Positions 1 to 12,959 of a stretch of DNA of 64,000 nucleotides are shown one piece after another (the first letter of the stretch is position 1; each line of letters starts with the position of its first letter). The DNA is from Zonotrichia leucophrys gambelii. Its lineage: Eukaryota; Chordata; Aves; Passeriformes; Passerellidae. The notes under the pieces are model-generated. The model searched no databases and had not been told where the DNA came from. It saw only the letters and a list, made by a program, of their open reading frames with translations. The stretch lies in NCBI RefSeq assembly GCF_028769735.1, contig NC_088172.1:58931075-58995074 (forward strand), read 5' to 3'. Made by a program: the position numbers and the translations under genes.

Positions 1-3000
1 GCTTTGTCTGCCCTGTGTGTGCTTCCCTTTTCTGTCAGGGAAGGTTGCCTTAGTCATTTTTAGATTTGTTCTAAACACACCAATTGACTTTATTTGCTTG
101 GAGAATTTAGGTGGAGGTAGGTGCACTCAAGTTTAGGTGGTAGACACCCCCCACAGACTAAGGTGTTTCTCCGTATCCATTTTGTCATTAGGGAATGGAG
201 TTGTTTCTCAACTATGCATTTCTGAAAATGAGCAAATATGCCTGTTTTGGGTCCCTAGCATACTGTAGGCAGGTGGTGTATGCTGTCATATAGACCCAGT
301 GTTGCCACCATTCCTTCTTGATTCAGTTGAATCTGGATATTGGTATTCCTTCCTAAAAATAAATTGCATCCCTTCTATTTTTTTGCCTCATTACATTAGC
401 TCAGTTTTGGCACTTTGGGCAAGCTCCAGGTATTATAAAAAAGACATTGTACTAGCCCCCTTGCTTTTTGCTTCCAGCTCTTCCTTGTGATATCTTTGCA
501 TTTTTAATCTCACCTGTGTGGTCAGAAACTACAGCCTGATCAGCATGGGGGCTGCTCCTGGGCAAATGAGGATCTCCCTGTAAGGAGTTCATTCTAAGTG
601 TCCTTGAATCTCACTTTGACATTTCTGTCCTTTAGACTGACCAAGAGTTGGTCTTTTATATCAGCTAATCCTCTCAGAGTTGCAAATTGCTTTTCTGTCC
701 TAAGTAAGCAACAAACATTTTCAAAGTTTAGGTTTTCTTGTGGCATCAAGCACAAGACATACATGTTTTGAAACAAATGTTTGTCATACCTGAGGTATGA
801 TTCTTCTCAGTCATACACAGTGCATCTGCACAGTCAGCTGCCCCTATGTGATTGCCAACCAAAATACATTAAGAGCACAGGAATCAGCTACTATCAGACT
901 ATTCTCTGCTGGTTCTTTTCACCAGGCGCCATTTTTGAAGTACTGAATATGATTTAGATCTCTTTCAGTTGTCTTTATTAGATCTGGAGTTTCCATCTTT
1001 GCTGAGGTTATTTCTGTGATTTCATTTTCTCTCTGGTGCTAGATGCTGTTCAGATATTGCTTTGGACAACAGTGGGAGGAAGATCCTTATTTAGGGGTGC
1101 ATTTTCAGTCACCTCTGCTTAAATGGAGCAGATGCTTCATCATGAGATCTTACTGGATCTTCCAGTGAAGGAGGAGAATTATGTAAATCTGCAGCTCTTC
1201 TATCAAATAATATTTGTGATGATATCAACCAGATTACTCATCCTGAGCGTTGTCTGCAGATTCTGTGACCCAACTAGGGAACTTGTTCTCTTAGACCAAA
1301 AATAAAATGGTTAAGTGTGCCAAACTAACCTAAGACTCTACCTGAAATAGAAATAAAAAATAATTAGGATTCTAAACTTAATTGAAAATATTTATACATT
1401 ATTTTGCATTATTGGCTCTGCTAGATTTAAATCCAGGGATTTTAAATATGCATCTTTTCTATATTGTTTCGCTATGCCCTGGAGATGCTCTATATAAGCT
1501 GGTTTTAATTAGATTTGTGGTTAAAAGAAAGTGCTTTTGTCCTAGTTGAGCAACTAGATGTGTTGAATACTTTTAATAACACTCTCTCTTTATGCTGTGT
1601 GTGTGATCATTTGTTAATTTTTTCCAAGCTGTAAAAGAGACAACCAAAATTAGCTTCTATTAATAGAGGTGTGATAGATGTGGTTCTGATCTCACACATA
1701 GTAGATAGAAATCAACTAGTGAATAAACACCTGAAAAGTGAATGAACTTAGGATGCTAATTTACATAAATTTAGGATAGCTTCCACAACCAACTAATTTT
1801 CCTTTTGGTTAATCACTTCAGATATGGGCAGTTCAGCACACAGATATGTTTTCCATTTGCACAGTATCCCTTTCCCAGAGGAAAGTTTGGTAGTATCTTC
1901 CTGGGTTGCTCGTGTTTTGCCCAGTCCTGGCTTTGGCCACGATCTGGTATCTCATTTTGGATCTGTGTAATGTAATGATGGAGAGGAATTCTTAACCCTG
2001 GCCTAATGCACTCTGCTTGTTTAATGACCTGATAGAGTAATGTGATGTTCGTATTGAAGCTAGTTGGTAATGACTCCGTTTGAGATGGAATCAGCCTTCA
2101 GCTACAAAAGAAGGCCAGCCAGATATTATGGGGTTTTTTTAATAGATCACAAGATTTTGCAAGGTATCTTCAGCACCCAGTTGCAGTGAAGGACTTTCTT
2201 CCTAACCTCTCTTCTATATCTGACTATATCACTATATATATATCATTAAAAAGCAAAAAAACACTCACACACCACACCTCCTTGCCCCAGATTAATTCTC
2301 CAATCTGGAAATTTACAAATTGCGAATCTGTACTAATTTTGGAAACAACGTATTTTGAGCATATAAAGAAGTAGTTTTTCAATAACTGATGAAAATCAAA
2401 AGCTAGAATATCCTACTACTTACTAGTGAGAGACTGGGGATGTAGTTTTTTGAGAGAACTTTCAAATAGGGACTAGAAGTTAAAAAAAAAAAATCCCAGA
2501 ATCTTTTTCCTTTTTTTTTTCTTTCCCAAACTAAATCCAGATTACTCATTTGATTAACTCTTTTTTGTGAAAAGCTAGCCATTAATTTTTGCCCTGTAAG
2601 GAATAGTAGACTGGTGTGAAACTAGATTTGTATTACAGATGAAGACCATAGACCTGGTGCAGTATAACGACAGGTGCCTCAGCTGAAGACAGTATGAATC
2701 TTTGTGTCTGTTGCCATGCTCATGAAAGGGTTCTATTTTTGTAACTTTTCCAGAATTGTAGTGTGTCTCTCTCCCCTTTGCAGATAGTGGTATCTTGTCT
2801 GCAACAGCAAGATGAAAACAGACCTATGATTTTTGCCTCTTACATTCTGCTGGTTATTGTGTCACATTTGCAAGCTCAGCAAGTCATGTATTTTCAAAAG
2901 AATAGTTTTGTATGGTATTTGAAAAGCAGTGATGGCTTCAGTCTGATTTGGACTGGATGACCATGCGACTGAAACGAGAATATTTTTTTTTTGTAAAAAA

Positions 3001-3945
3001 CTACCATACCATAGATGACTTTCAATCAATCAAACAAACCTATTAAACAAAGTTGCTGACACAGGTGGTAACTGGTTTCTGCCAAACATCCACAGAGAAA
3101 GTGACTTCTGTCATCACAACATGATACAGAATAGGCTGCCTTGTGCATTTCCTTTGTGAAGGAGTCAGGCGAATATCTTTATAATGCTGTTGAAGAAGAG
3201 ATTACATCTTCTCACCTGAATTGGTAGCTGTCATAAGGTTTTCCAAAAACTATAACATAAATCTTAGTTTTTGATGATTTCTGAGATTGAATTCAGTTGA
3301 GCTGAAGCCTTTATTGTATTGAATTGCAATGAGAGTCAAGGAGCAATGGACATGAATAAGAATTAAAGAGATGCAAGAAAATAGCCCCAATAAAAAAGCA
3401 CAGCACCTGGATGCCACAGTTAGATTGAGTCCTGAATTGCCTTTGATGGGTTTCTCAATCTTGTCAGTAATGATGGTCTCCCATGGTGCCAGCAAACCAC
3501 GAGCAATTTTCTGCTGTAGCTGCTGTGACCAGATTGTATTAAGATGAAATGTTGTCAAGAGACATATACAAAATCTTCTCCTTGCTTGTGTCTGATGCAA
3601 GGAAGAAAACCATCTTTTCTATGCTTGGTGAAGCATAGAGAACCTGACTCAAATCAAGGCTGGAAGAAATATGTTTATGTTTCACTCACAGGCTGTTTAT
3701 TGTATCTTTATTAGAAAAAACTTATGTAATTGGAATAAAATGAAATTTTACAGACTATTTTCAATATATTAAATAGCATTTGGTCATGTATGTGGATATA
3801 TTATCAACAGTGATGTTTTTCAAAGTAATGTAACCAGGTAGGAACATTTTTAGATAGCAATGTATTGTGTCTAATGCATGCTTTCTGTACATAATTCAAA
3901 TTTTTATTTCTTAGAAGTAAGCCAGATTAGCAGTGGATGGATAGA
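1..3945. other. Non-genic unique sequence
   Basis: No exon, RNA gene or clear transposon copy was recognised here. Stop codons are frequent in all frames and the open frames are short, as expected of AT-rich non-coding DNA. The longest is 116 codons on the minus strand (3250-3600); it has a hydrophobic stretch but matches no family I know. Minor simple tracts are an A run at 2482-2493 and a T run at 2511-2520. A conserved-looking block at 1310-1640 is listed separately. Confidence 0.6.
1310..1640. promoter_or_regulatory. Candidate conserved non-coding element
   Basis: This block is free of simple repeats and recognised transposons. It is dense in TAAT/ATTA homeodomain-type cores (near 1360, 1410 and 1508), in TTTAAAT words, and in a TATATAAG word near 1491. 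Such texture is typical of conserved vertebrate non-coding elements. That is an impression from composition and motif density only; no alignment was possible, and ordinary AT-rich DNA could look the same. Confidence 0.2.
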
Positions 3946-4180
3946 ATAGGATATTTCTGTTGGAAGGGACCTAAATTACCATCTAATCCAAATGCCTGAC
4001 CTATTTATTTGCTAATGAGAAGGGAGAACAAAATTATTTAGATGTTTATCAAGGAGCACTGACAGAGAGGACAAGTATCTACATCACAGATGTTCAGTTC
4101 TGTCAAATCCATTGCAGTCTTCCATTTGAGACCTTTAAGATGATGGAAGTTCACAACTAAACAGTTCTCTAGTGGAAATT
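3946..4180 (-). mobile_element. CR1 LINE 3'-end relic
   Basis: The stretch at about 3948-4010 reads like the reverse complement of the CR1 3' end: an ATAGAAT-type terminal word, then TTGGAAGGGACCT and a CATCTAATCCAA equivalent. Decayed CR1 similarity seems to continue to about 4180, including a CACTGACAG word and a TTCTCTAGTGGA word. CR1 is the dominant avian non-LTR retrotransposon and is usually 5' truncated, as here. The copy is old: the terminal 8-bp repeats are reduced and indels are common. The right boundary is uncertain by about 100 bp. Confidence 0.6.
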
Positions 4181-4889
4181 TACGTATTTTAAATTAAAAA
4201 TAAATATGAACCTAATTATACCAAAATCTGGACACAATGGGAAGTCATATCCAATTAAGTTTAAGTAGGAATTTTGGGGCAGCATTTTGGTTAAGGTTTG
4301 TGTTCTTGTAATTTCTTTTGCCGGTAGTGAAAGAGATATACCAGCAGGTATTGCATACAAAACAGTTTCTGCTCATAACTGGTAAATCAGAAAATTTCTA
4401 TCTTTGTATAATCGTGAGGGTTATTATTAATTGTGAGAGGATAAAGTGCATAAGCAGTCAGGTGTAGCTGAAAGTAGAGCAACAGTTCTAAATGCTTTAG
4501 ACATATCATTAGCTGATAGAATTAATGGACACATGAATAATTATCACGAACTCTTATGATGGTTATTTAAATAGAATGAACTCATAAAGCCACTGGAGTT
4601 CTTCAAAGTGGCCAGCAAGTATGTGGGTAAAGAATATTGTTAGAATTTCCAGGTGGCTTTCAAAAAGGTGACTTCCCAAAAGTTTTAAGGAAATTAAGTG
4701 ACTAAAGGGTTTCTGCCTATGTAGTTCCTTTAGTAGTCAGGTAATGGATAAAAGGAAAAAAAAAAAAAGAAAAAAAAATAACGAGACTGAATATAGATAT
4801 GACCATGTCTGTTCATGATATTAAGGTTAACTTAGCACAGTAACCACAAGGTTCATCAGCAACCACCTAAAGCTGAACTTACACAATCA
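4181..4889. other. Non-genic spacer between CR1 relics
   Basis: No gene was seen. An A-rich tract at 4751-4779 (two A runs split by a G) is the only notable simple repeat. It could be a decayed poly-A tail, but no retrocopy was recognised in front of it. Confidence 0.5.
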
Positions 4890-5070
4890 GTGACTGAGCA
4901 GTGAAATGGCAGATGAAATGCAATGTAAACAGACAAAGTGATACAGGTAGGAAAAAGTCAGAACTTCACACAGAAAATGAAGTCATTTAGCTCACCACTA
5001 GTACTCAGGAGGACCACGAGTGACCTGGCCAAGCTGAGCACATCTTCCTCTGTAATTAAGAGGAGACTGA
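4890..5070 (+). mobile_element. CR1-type LINE ORF2 C-terminal relic
   Basis: At about 4905 one frame reads WQMKCNV, close to the WQMKFNV-type motif that follows the reverse-transcriptase core in CR1/L3 ORF2. The DNA then runs through a TTTAGCTCACCACT block, where CR1 elements carry a similar TTAGC..CCACTCAAGA block before the GVxxD region. The frame is broken shortly after the motif, so this is dead. It is older than the 3'-end copies at 51.7 and 60.3 kb. No other CR1 parts were found joined to it, and the CR1 relic just upstream is on the opposite strand, so the two are separate insertions. Confidence 0.5.
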
Positions 5071-6439
5071 ACTGAAGCCAGCAGAAAGCAGATTTGGATC
5101 ATTAAAAGGAGGGAGATTTTCAACAGGCACATTACCTCTTGAGGCAGAACAAAAGTTCTTATATATTAAAGCTAAGGAGATAAAATTGCCCTAAAAATAA
5201 TTTCTGGGATAGTTCTTTCTCTGATGGTGCCACAATATGGCCTCTATTAGTACTAGCAAATGAAAACATAACCACCTTCTGTGGCTGGCACAGAGAGCTT
5301 CTGTACTGTGCTGCTGTCAGCACCTTTCACAAGCAGCCATATAATACTGACATATTGTGATGTGTTGCTTCACTGATACTGTTTTCAGTCTTGTGAAGAT
5401 AAAAAAGACAAATCTCTCAGCTACTGTGCTGCCCTGCATGAGAAAGAGGCCTAAACTCTGGAGTTGAATCCCTCATGGGTTGATGAGGTCATCTGAGCGA
5501 ACAGGATGCTTCTGAAGTGGTGAAAGGGAGAAATTGCTTTTCTGAACTCCTGGACCTAAAAGCTGAGACAGGATAAAGTGAAATCAAAGAGTTGAAAATA
5601 TGAGAAATGCACTAGCCAAGGTGGTTGAGGTTGATGGATACATGTGAGCAAAGAGCAATAATAGCTCCCAGTTAGAGAATCCCTGAAGCGGCATGACTTA
5701 GCAGGAGTAGGACAATGACAGGTTTTGAGTCATAGGCTTGAGCAAGATCCGAGTAACTTTTCAGATCTTTGCCAAAATGAGTACTTAAGACATAAACACA
5801 GTTTGTGTATTTGAGTAAGTATGTTGGAAAGAAGTTCTTCCAGAGAGTTTGTGCAGTTTTTTCCTTTCATGACAAGATATGACAGCTTTACAAGTGCAAA
5901 CTCAGAGAAGGAAAAAAAAAATTATGTTTTTTCTTCCTTTTATTGTGTCAACTAATTTCCTGTTCACTGAGTGGAAGTAATAGCTCATCTTTTCATATCA
6001 ATATCCCAGTACATGTCTACTCTCTGGCAGGTCTTAAAACAATAGTAAGTGCTTGCTGGGTAACGTTGCTTATTATCTTCTAAGAATGTTTTGAGTCCTT
6101 CAGTAATTATAGTTGCAGTTTAGACAGGCAGTAAATATATACTTCAGTAATCAATTTGAGGTAACTATTTGGAGAGCGACATACACACTTAAGGGCTTTT
6201 AGTGTACCCGTTATCCTTCAGGTATACAGCATATGAAAAAAACAATGTATCAGGTGGGAGTCATAGACCTCTGGAAATTGATGAAACTTGTGGTTGTTCA
6301 TCCTGAGAAAATATGGAACTAACTACTGTTAAATAGGATTTTTAATGTGTTGCCTTGATTGATAATTTGCTCAGTTAGGAGGCTTAGATTGGTTAATGTT
6401 GGTTCTACCATTTGTCATGGATGCAGGTAGTATTTGTAT
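5071..6439. other. Non-genic unique sequence
   Basis: No gene, RNA or transposon was recognised. Base composition is ordinary for the window, with a short A run near 5911-5921. Open frames are all under 60 codons. Confidence 0.5.
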
Positions 6440-7210
6440 CTCTGGCTGACAATATTCATTTAGTTCTCTCCACTTTCTGCATCTCTGGTTTAGCTTCTGA
6501 TGTTTCTGTAGGCCCACTCAAATGTTTCATCCCAATCTTGTGTACTTTAGGCATCTCTCTTGAGTAGATAGTCTGCCTTTCTAAGTGGAAAATTCCCATC
6601 CAGTACCAATTCCTTGAACTGACTACCTTAAACTACCCATATTTTCCATACAATTTTCTGTCAATTGTCCTTTATTAGCCATTTCATTCTGAAGCTACTT
6701 TTTTTTTTTAAGAAAAAACATCCAAAAAGCATTTTTTTCATTCCCCTTCAAGCCAGAATTCTATTTTCCTTTTTCCCAAAACCTCCTGATATTTTTCCTG
6801 TGAATTATTCTTCATACCATCCCTAGATAGGTATCAAAATATCTCTTCCCATCTGCCTTCCAAGAATTTTGTTTATTCCCTTTGTTTATTCTCTCCTTGC
6901 AAGCTCTTAAATCTTTCTTCTTTACATATCTGATGGTTACCCAACATATTTGCACATTTTTGCCTCTCATATGTATATTGCTGTATTCTTCTGGTCAAGA
7001 TCTCTTCTGTTGTAGAAATTACCTGCTTCTTTGCTTCCATGTATTGCCTTTGTAACCCTGTGCCTCATCTCACTGGGTTTTCTTCTTTTCTAGTCCTTAT
7101 ATTCTCCATATCTGAGAGGGCACTTTAATTTTCTCATCCTGTAAAAGACCTTCTCTCCTTTAAGAATCCCTTTGCTAGCTCTTTTTTTTTTTTTTTTTTC
7201 ATCTCATGCT
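6440..7210. repeat. Pyrimidine-rich (C/T) block ending in a T18 run
   Basis: For about 770 bp the + strand is dominated by C and T, with many TTCT, CCTT and CTCT words and few purine runs. It ends in an uninterrupted T run at 7182-7199. There is no clean repeat unit, so this is a compositional block rather than a tandem array. It could be a decayed microsatellite or a strand-asymmetric region. No splice acceptor followed by a convincing exon was seen. Confidence 0.5.
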
Positions 7211-10200
7211 CTTTTTGGGTCTCCTTATCAGTCACACAGAATGTAAGCTATGGAAAATGAGGAGTTTTTAACAGCAGTCCTAAAAAAGTGAGACCTATAT
7301 TTCTCATTCTCCTTTGTGGCTTTCCTATTGTGTATTTCTGGCATAAAAGGATGTTCCTGTTCTCTCATGAAAGTGAAGCTGCCTTTTTAGGGCCTTGGTA
7401 TGAGTAGAATTGCACTTCTGAAAAGCTGGGGCTGTGTGTGCTGCAGTTAGTGCCAGGCACAGGATCAGTTTGTGGACCAGAAGATTAATTTGAACCCTTT
7501 CTTACTGTGAGATGAGTTCTTTGGATACTGGCTAACCTCATTTATAACTTGAAGTGAAACAATCTGTGTGAGCATTAACAAATAAAGCCTTTGCAACAAA
7601 GAATTGCCACAGAAGCATTCTGATATCACTTCCAACAGTGCATAACCTGAATGCTGAATCTGTAGGGCCAGGTACACATAAAAATGATTGGTCAAGAGAT
7701 TAAACTTCTCTGTCAGGTGCTCAAAAGGTATTAGCTGCCTAACATCTAAAATATCAGCTGCCAAGGTCCTTAAAATCCTGCTTCTTGAAGCAGCATGATC
7801 CACAGCTAGGGTGAAAGGAAAAGTTATCACATATAGAACTCTGAGATGAATGTGTATTGTACTGGCTTAGATCAATTCCACTTTTTCCAAGCTTTCTGTG
7901 TGCAAAAGAAGAAACAAATTAAAGTGAAATAAAGACTTTAAAATGCATGCTAGCTTAGAATTTAATTTGATTTATAACTGGTTACAGTCCATTCGCCACC
8001 AACCCATCTGAATTTTGGGGTTTTTTTCATAAAAACGTACTGTTTTACAACTTTTAATAGGACAGCAAATAACAGACTGTCTATTCATTTAATAACTTTT
8101 AAATATTTACATCCTTTTTTCTGAAAATTTATCTAAATGCCTAATTGGGAAGGCTAATTTCTTCTGATGCTAATGCAGCTAACTGAAAGCAACCCTTCTA
8201 ATGCTTAATTCTTTATAAGTATTTAATCCTCTATAGTATTTGTAGTTGAGTGAATCAAAAGGTGCTTATAAATGGAGGGACAAGTATAGAGAGGAAAAAT
8301 TCCTATCACAGCTCAAATATAGCAAGTGTCTCCTATATTAAATTTTCAGTATGTGACTTGGGAATAGGTATGTCAGTATTCTGTTTCTGAGGGGGAATTT
8401 CCTTTCAGGCATGGGATGGAATAGAAACATTGGGGCAGGATAAGGAAGAATTACAAAGCTGCTTATCTGATCATCTTGAAATAAGTTTAATGTGTGGTAC
8501 ATATGGATTGGTCCTGAATATTTTATGCAGCAATATCAAAACCAAATTATTTTTTTAAAATTCTCCCTGGAGTTTCTTCAGTTTCTGAAAATAATTTTCG
8601 GCTTATGCATGCCAAGGTACATGTGAAATGCTCTTATGTCAATTTAGCACTGTGGTGGAGTCATTATTTCTGCTTAATACTTCTTGCTCCTGCCCAAGAA
8701 TTTCATTAGTACTTATATCATAATATCAACCTGCAAGTTTATGTTCTCTCTGAACCTTTTCCAGCCTCATAATTTTCCAGAGTTCAAACTTCCTGTTCTG
8801 TTAGTGTGAGCTGTATTTGTGGTTCTTAGATGTACTACCTGCCCAGTAACTCGTTTCTATGCACTACTTCCTTCTGCAGATCTGAATTTACAAGCATTCT
8901 TTGTTTAATTTGAAAAATCAGCCATCTTGTTTGTTGGGGTTTTTTTATTTACTTCTTCATGCTTTTTAAAACATTTTAGAGGGTTGTCTTTAGTACTGAA
9001 TATTAAAAAACTGCATTTTCAGCATTTTGAGATTCATTAGATATTATTAGATAATTTTATGCCTTGTGCATTCTTTACTAGTATTTGTCTAGTGTTGCAC
9101 TATTTTCTAGTTGGTAGTTAATGTGATTCTAGCTGAATCAATTCAAAATTCTAAGAATATCCCAGGTCTTAGTTACTGATTTATAACCTCTTTAAATAGT
9201 AGAATTAGGTATGGCTGCCAAGACCTTCATTGTACAACCACAAATGTAGTGTTTAACTCTATTCCCATCCTCTAGAAATCAAATCTTTGACAATCTTTTC
9301 TTTCATTATGCACAGTATTCATCATACTTCTTTGTTTGCCTTTGTTGGATAATGAAATGCTAGACTGCCTTTAAATTTCTTAAGTATCCTGAATATGAAG
9401 GGGTTTTTATAAGAACTGGTAGTAGTGGTTAAAATATCTCTCCGCACATCTCCATAGAGGTCATTATAAAAAAAGAAGCCATTTAAGTAATTCTCTTCCC
9501 TAGTCCATGTTGTGTATTTATGCCCTTAATTTACTCATACAGTGAAAAAAATCTTCCTGCATTCTCATGTGATGAGTACCACGTTGTGCTCTTTGTGAGT
9601 TCAAGTATTACTTGAATATCTTAGTCTCGTTGGCATGTCATGAAATTTTATCATTTCCATTTGTAATTGAAGTTTTTACTATTGCTAAGTATTCTCATGT
9701 TACTATACTTAAAAGCCTTTTTCATAATGGCTGTATACCTGCCATCTGTGATTTTATTCTGGTTGATCTTAGATTGCATTCCCATGTTTCTGATAACATC
9801 CATCCTACTAAATAATTTCCCCTTGCTTTATCATTCTCCAATTTGGCAAACAGCCCTTGGGGAAGTGGTGATAAAAAGGAGAAATGTCATCTAGTTGAAA
9901 ACTATTATGTGTTCCATTTCAGTCACTCTGTAGTTGTGCTGGAATAAAGAACATAGCTCATTTTTAGGTTTACCAAAGCAGTGACATATTTAAAATGTTG
10001 TTGTTTGCACAGAATATTAAATGAGTTTCTAAAAGCCATGAGAGGAGCAGCTGCAAAAAAAAAAAAAAAATCACAAATGCAAAGATTTTTTTCAGAATGA
10101 AAAGTACATGTAAAAGTAAAATAAATTTTAGCTAAGCAACCATGTCAAAGAACCATTTTTGTCAAAGAAATGACATTGTTCTCTTGGAAGTAGTTAATGT

Positions 10201-12959
10201 CTGACATAAAAATTGTGTTTTCAAACAAGCTTTTATTACCCTAAACTTTAGTGTAGTTAAATTGTTTCCATTTTCAAACCCTTTTCTAAATATGCCTGTA
10301 TCAGAAGGCCAGGCACATTTTGATTCACATTGTGAATAAAAAATCATGTTGCTCTTTGCTCCCTCTCTGAGTCAGGTGTTGATATTTTCTGAGGAGCTGT
10401 TTGCTGTGTAGTTGCTGTGCAGGAGCAAGGCTGAGGACATTACTGTGGAGTCTGTGGTTTTTTGAACACAAATGGAACACCCCTGCAGCCTGCTGTGACG
10501 AATTTCCTGCACAGTCATGTCCTTGAATCACAAGCAATCAGTGAACCATGGTTGCAGGAGAAGATTCTGGGAAAGAAACCTGGGGGATAACTACCTTTTA
10601 GAGAAAAAAATATAAGCAATAAAACTATAGCTCAGATACCACACTCAGCTCCAGGTTAATTCTGGAAATTATGTGTACTGAACCTGCCACAGGAAATTGG
10701 GCTTGGAAAAGGCACATGTCAGTAGCAGTGATTTTAATCTTAAATGATGCAAGAATTGTCCTACTGAATTAGAGATGGTTTCGTTATTTAATAGACATGG
10801 AATGAAAACCTACCTCCATTTTTTTTAGCAGGGGATGAATGCCTTACTGTTAGTTACTCATGTTAGAAAGGTAAACATATTGGATATCAAAGTATATAGA
10901 TTTAGTCCAATTTTAGGAACTCCTGTAAAGAAATTAGGAAATTTCTGAATGCTCATCAGGGCAAAAATCTCTATATCTCTCCTCTCTCTTGGATAAATGG
11001 AACTAACAAAAACTGATACAACAGATAATAACAGTAGAGCTGGTATCCTACTTGCAAAAATGCAATTGCATAGATTTTTATTGCATTCCTCAAGGGAACT
11101 GGTTTTTTATACATACAAGAGCTGATTGGGCATCTTCTTGTTCTTTTTTTTTGTTGGTGGTTTTTTTTTTTTTTTTTAATTATCTCAGCATCCATTCCCA
11201 ACAAGTTTCCATTTTGATATGGACTCCCACTGGGAAACAAAAGTCAGTTTCTTATATATTGAAATAAGGTAACTGATAAGGAAAAAAAGAATAAAGATAG
11301 ACCCAACAGAAAACAAAATGTTAACTACTGTAATACAAGACTACCATATTTTTTTTAGAACAGGTCATTTGAGATAGAAGTAGGAAAGTGGAAAGTAGCT
11401 TTAAAATCTAACCTGAAATACTGATAAATTTTTTTCCAAACCCAAATAGAAGTCTCTCAACTGCTCCTTTCTTTTCATGCTCTCTTTCAAAAAATACTTG
11501 CCCAGTAGACCATAAAAATCTTAAGCGACATTGTAGTTTGTTCGTGTCTTAAATGTTATTAATTATTAAAATAGCTGTGTCGTCCTCTTTAAAGTAGTTA
11601 TCCATCTGAATAATTGATGACATAATTGGTTGTGTTTATTCCTATTACCTAGGGGCTTGTTTATTTGCTGCTTTAACATGGCTATCTAGAAGGAGGGTAT
11701 TGATAGTATGTAAAACAGTTTTCAGTGCTTATTGAAGAGGATAAAAGTGTATTATACTGACTTTTGGTGAAGGATTGCTACACATTTCTAAGAAAATGAT
11801 ACTATACTTGTGCTTCAGGGAGGAAATGTCACTGTGATTCACCTTGGGATATTATAATATACAGTAGGGGGTTAGGACATTTTTGCATTTCTTTCATTTT
11901 GTCTTTTTCAACCAAGCGGTTGTTGACCTCTATCCCTTATGCAATGGCTTTGTCTAACAGCACACGTGATCACACAGCACTGTTTCCCACATCTCAGATC
12001 AGACAGCAGCATGCAAAGCAGCTTAAAACCAGCAGAATGGCTGTCAAGGGATCAGAGTGGCAAACTGGTAAGGCTAGGAGGAGGGGAGTGAGGATGAAGA
12101 GGAGCTTGAACTGGTCTTATGATACATGTAGTGCATGGCAGCCGTTCTTGGGTCCTTCAGACTTGGCATATTTTTGGCTAACACTGTGAGAGCATTATAA
12201 ATTGTGAATAGGATTTGCATGGGCATTGTATAAGATTTTCCCTGGTCGTATGGGAAGATTGGCTGTGGAGTACCCAGGCAGTGAGCTGGGTCACCCAGCT
12301 GACTGCTGCGCCTCCAGTCCATGCTGCAAAGTGCAATTTACTGTATGGACAATCCCACTATTGCATTAGACACCTGCAGGAGGTGAGATGTGGTTTTTAA
12401 ACTTACTACTATAAGCAGCAAGTAGAGCAGCCCATGTAGTAAAGTTCAGCTCCACTAACAGTCCATAGGAAACGTGGTGAGTGGTTCACCATTCATTCCT
12501 TGGCTTGCAGGGTCTTTGACCTGGGAGTGTGTTGTATGGAAAAGGAAGCAGCTCTTTGCCCTCATAAAAACTGAAAGTTGTTTCAGCATGGCTGTAAGAA
12601 ATAATTAAAAAAGATATGAAGGAAGAGAGAGTCTCAATGGAGAGTGGTTTAATTGTGATGTTCAGGAGGGAAGTCGTACTAACAGCTAATAGTTGAGACC
12701 TTTCTGAGCTTCTATATTAGATTGCACAGAATGGATATAATATTATGGTTTCACAATACATTTTTGTGAATATCTAAAGACCACAAGGTCTGGAGAAATT
12801 CTATTTCTATTGTAAAGCAATATCTCTATTTCTTTGTAAAGCAGCAGAGAACCCATTGCAAAAGCTTCCTAATGGAGATGCTTGCTTATTTTTACATGTT
12901 AAAAGAAAGCTACCACTTCTTAGTAAATGCCACTGTAGGAATTGAGAAGTTTGCCCCTA
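7211..12959. other. Non-genic unique sequence
   Basis: No gene was recognised. The longest open frame is 121 codons on the minus strand at 7465-7830, with no family match. Simple tracts are an A16 run at 10055-10070 and the T/G tract listed at 11142-11177. The stretch 12,110-12,400 is slightly richer in G+C and might hold a decayed retroelement, but I could not assign it. Blocks at 8080-8300 and 11,490-11,720 are motif-rich (homeodomain-type cores) and could be conserved, at low confidence. Confidence 0.5.
11142..11177 (+). repeat. T/G-rich simple tract
   Basis: Two T runs flank a GTTGGTGG spacer, ending with T17 at 11161-11177. It is one of several tracts of this style in the window; the largest is at 21,770-21,836. 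Length is probably polymorphic. Confidence 0.8.

Noticed and set aside
10055..10070. A16 run as a possible processed pseudogene tail
   Set aside because: No gene-like sequence was recognised upstream and no target duplication was seen.
10971..11267. Overlapping open frames on both strands with runs of K or F
   Set aside because: They are translations of the T/G simple tract at 11,142-11,177.
12190..12400. Slightly GC-richer stretch suggesting a decayed LTR or gene piece
   Set aside because: No ordered set of family words could be found, so it was left unassigned.
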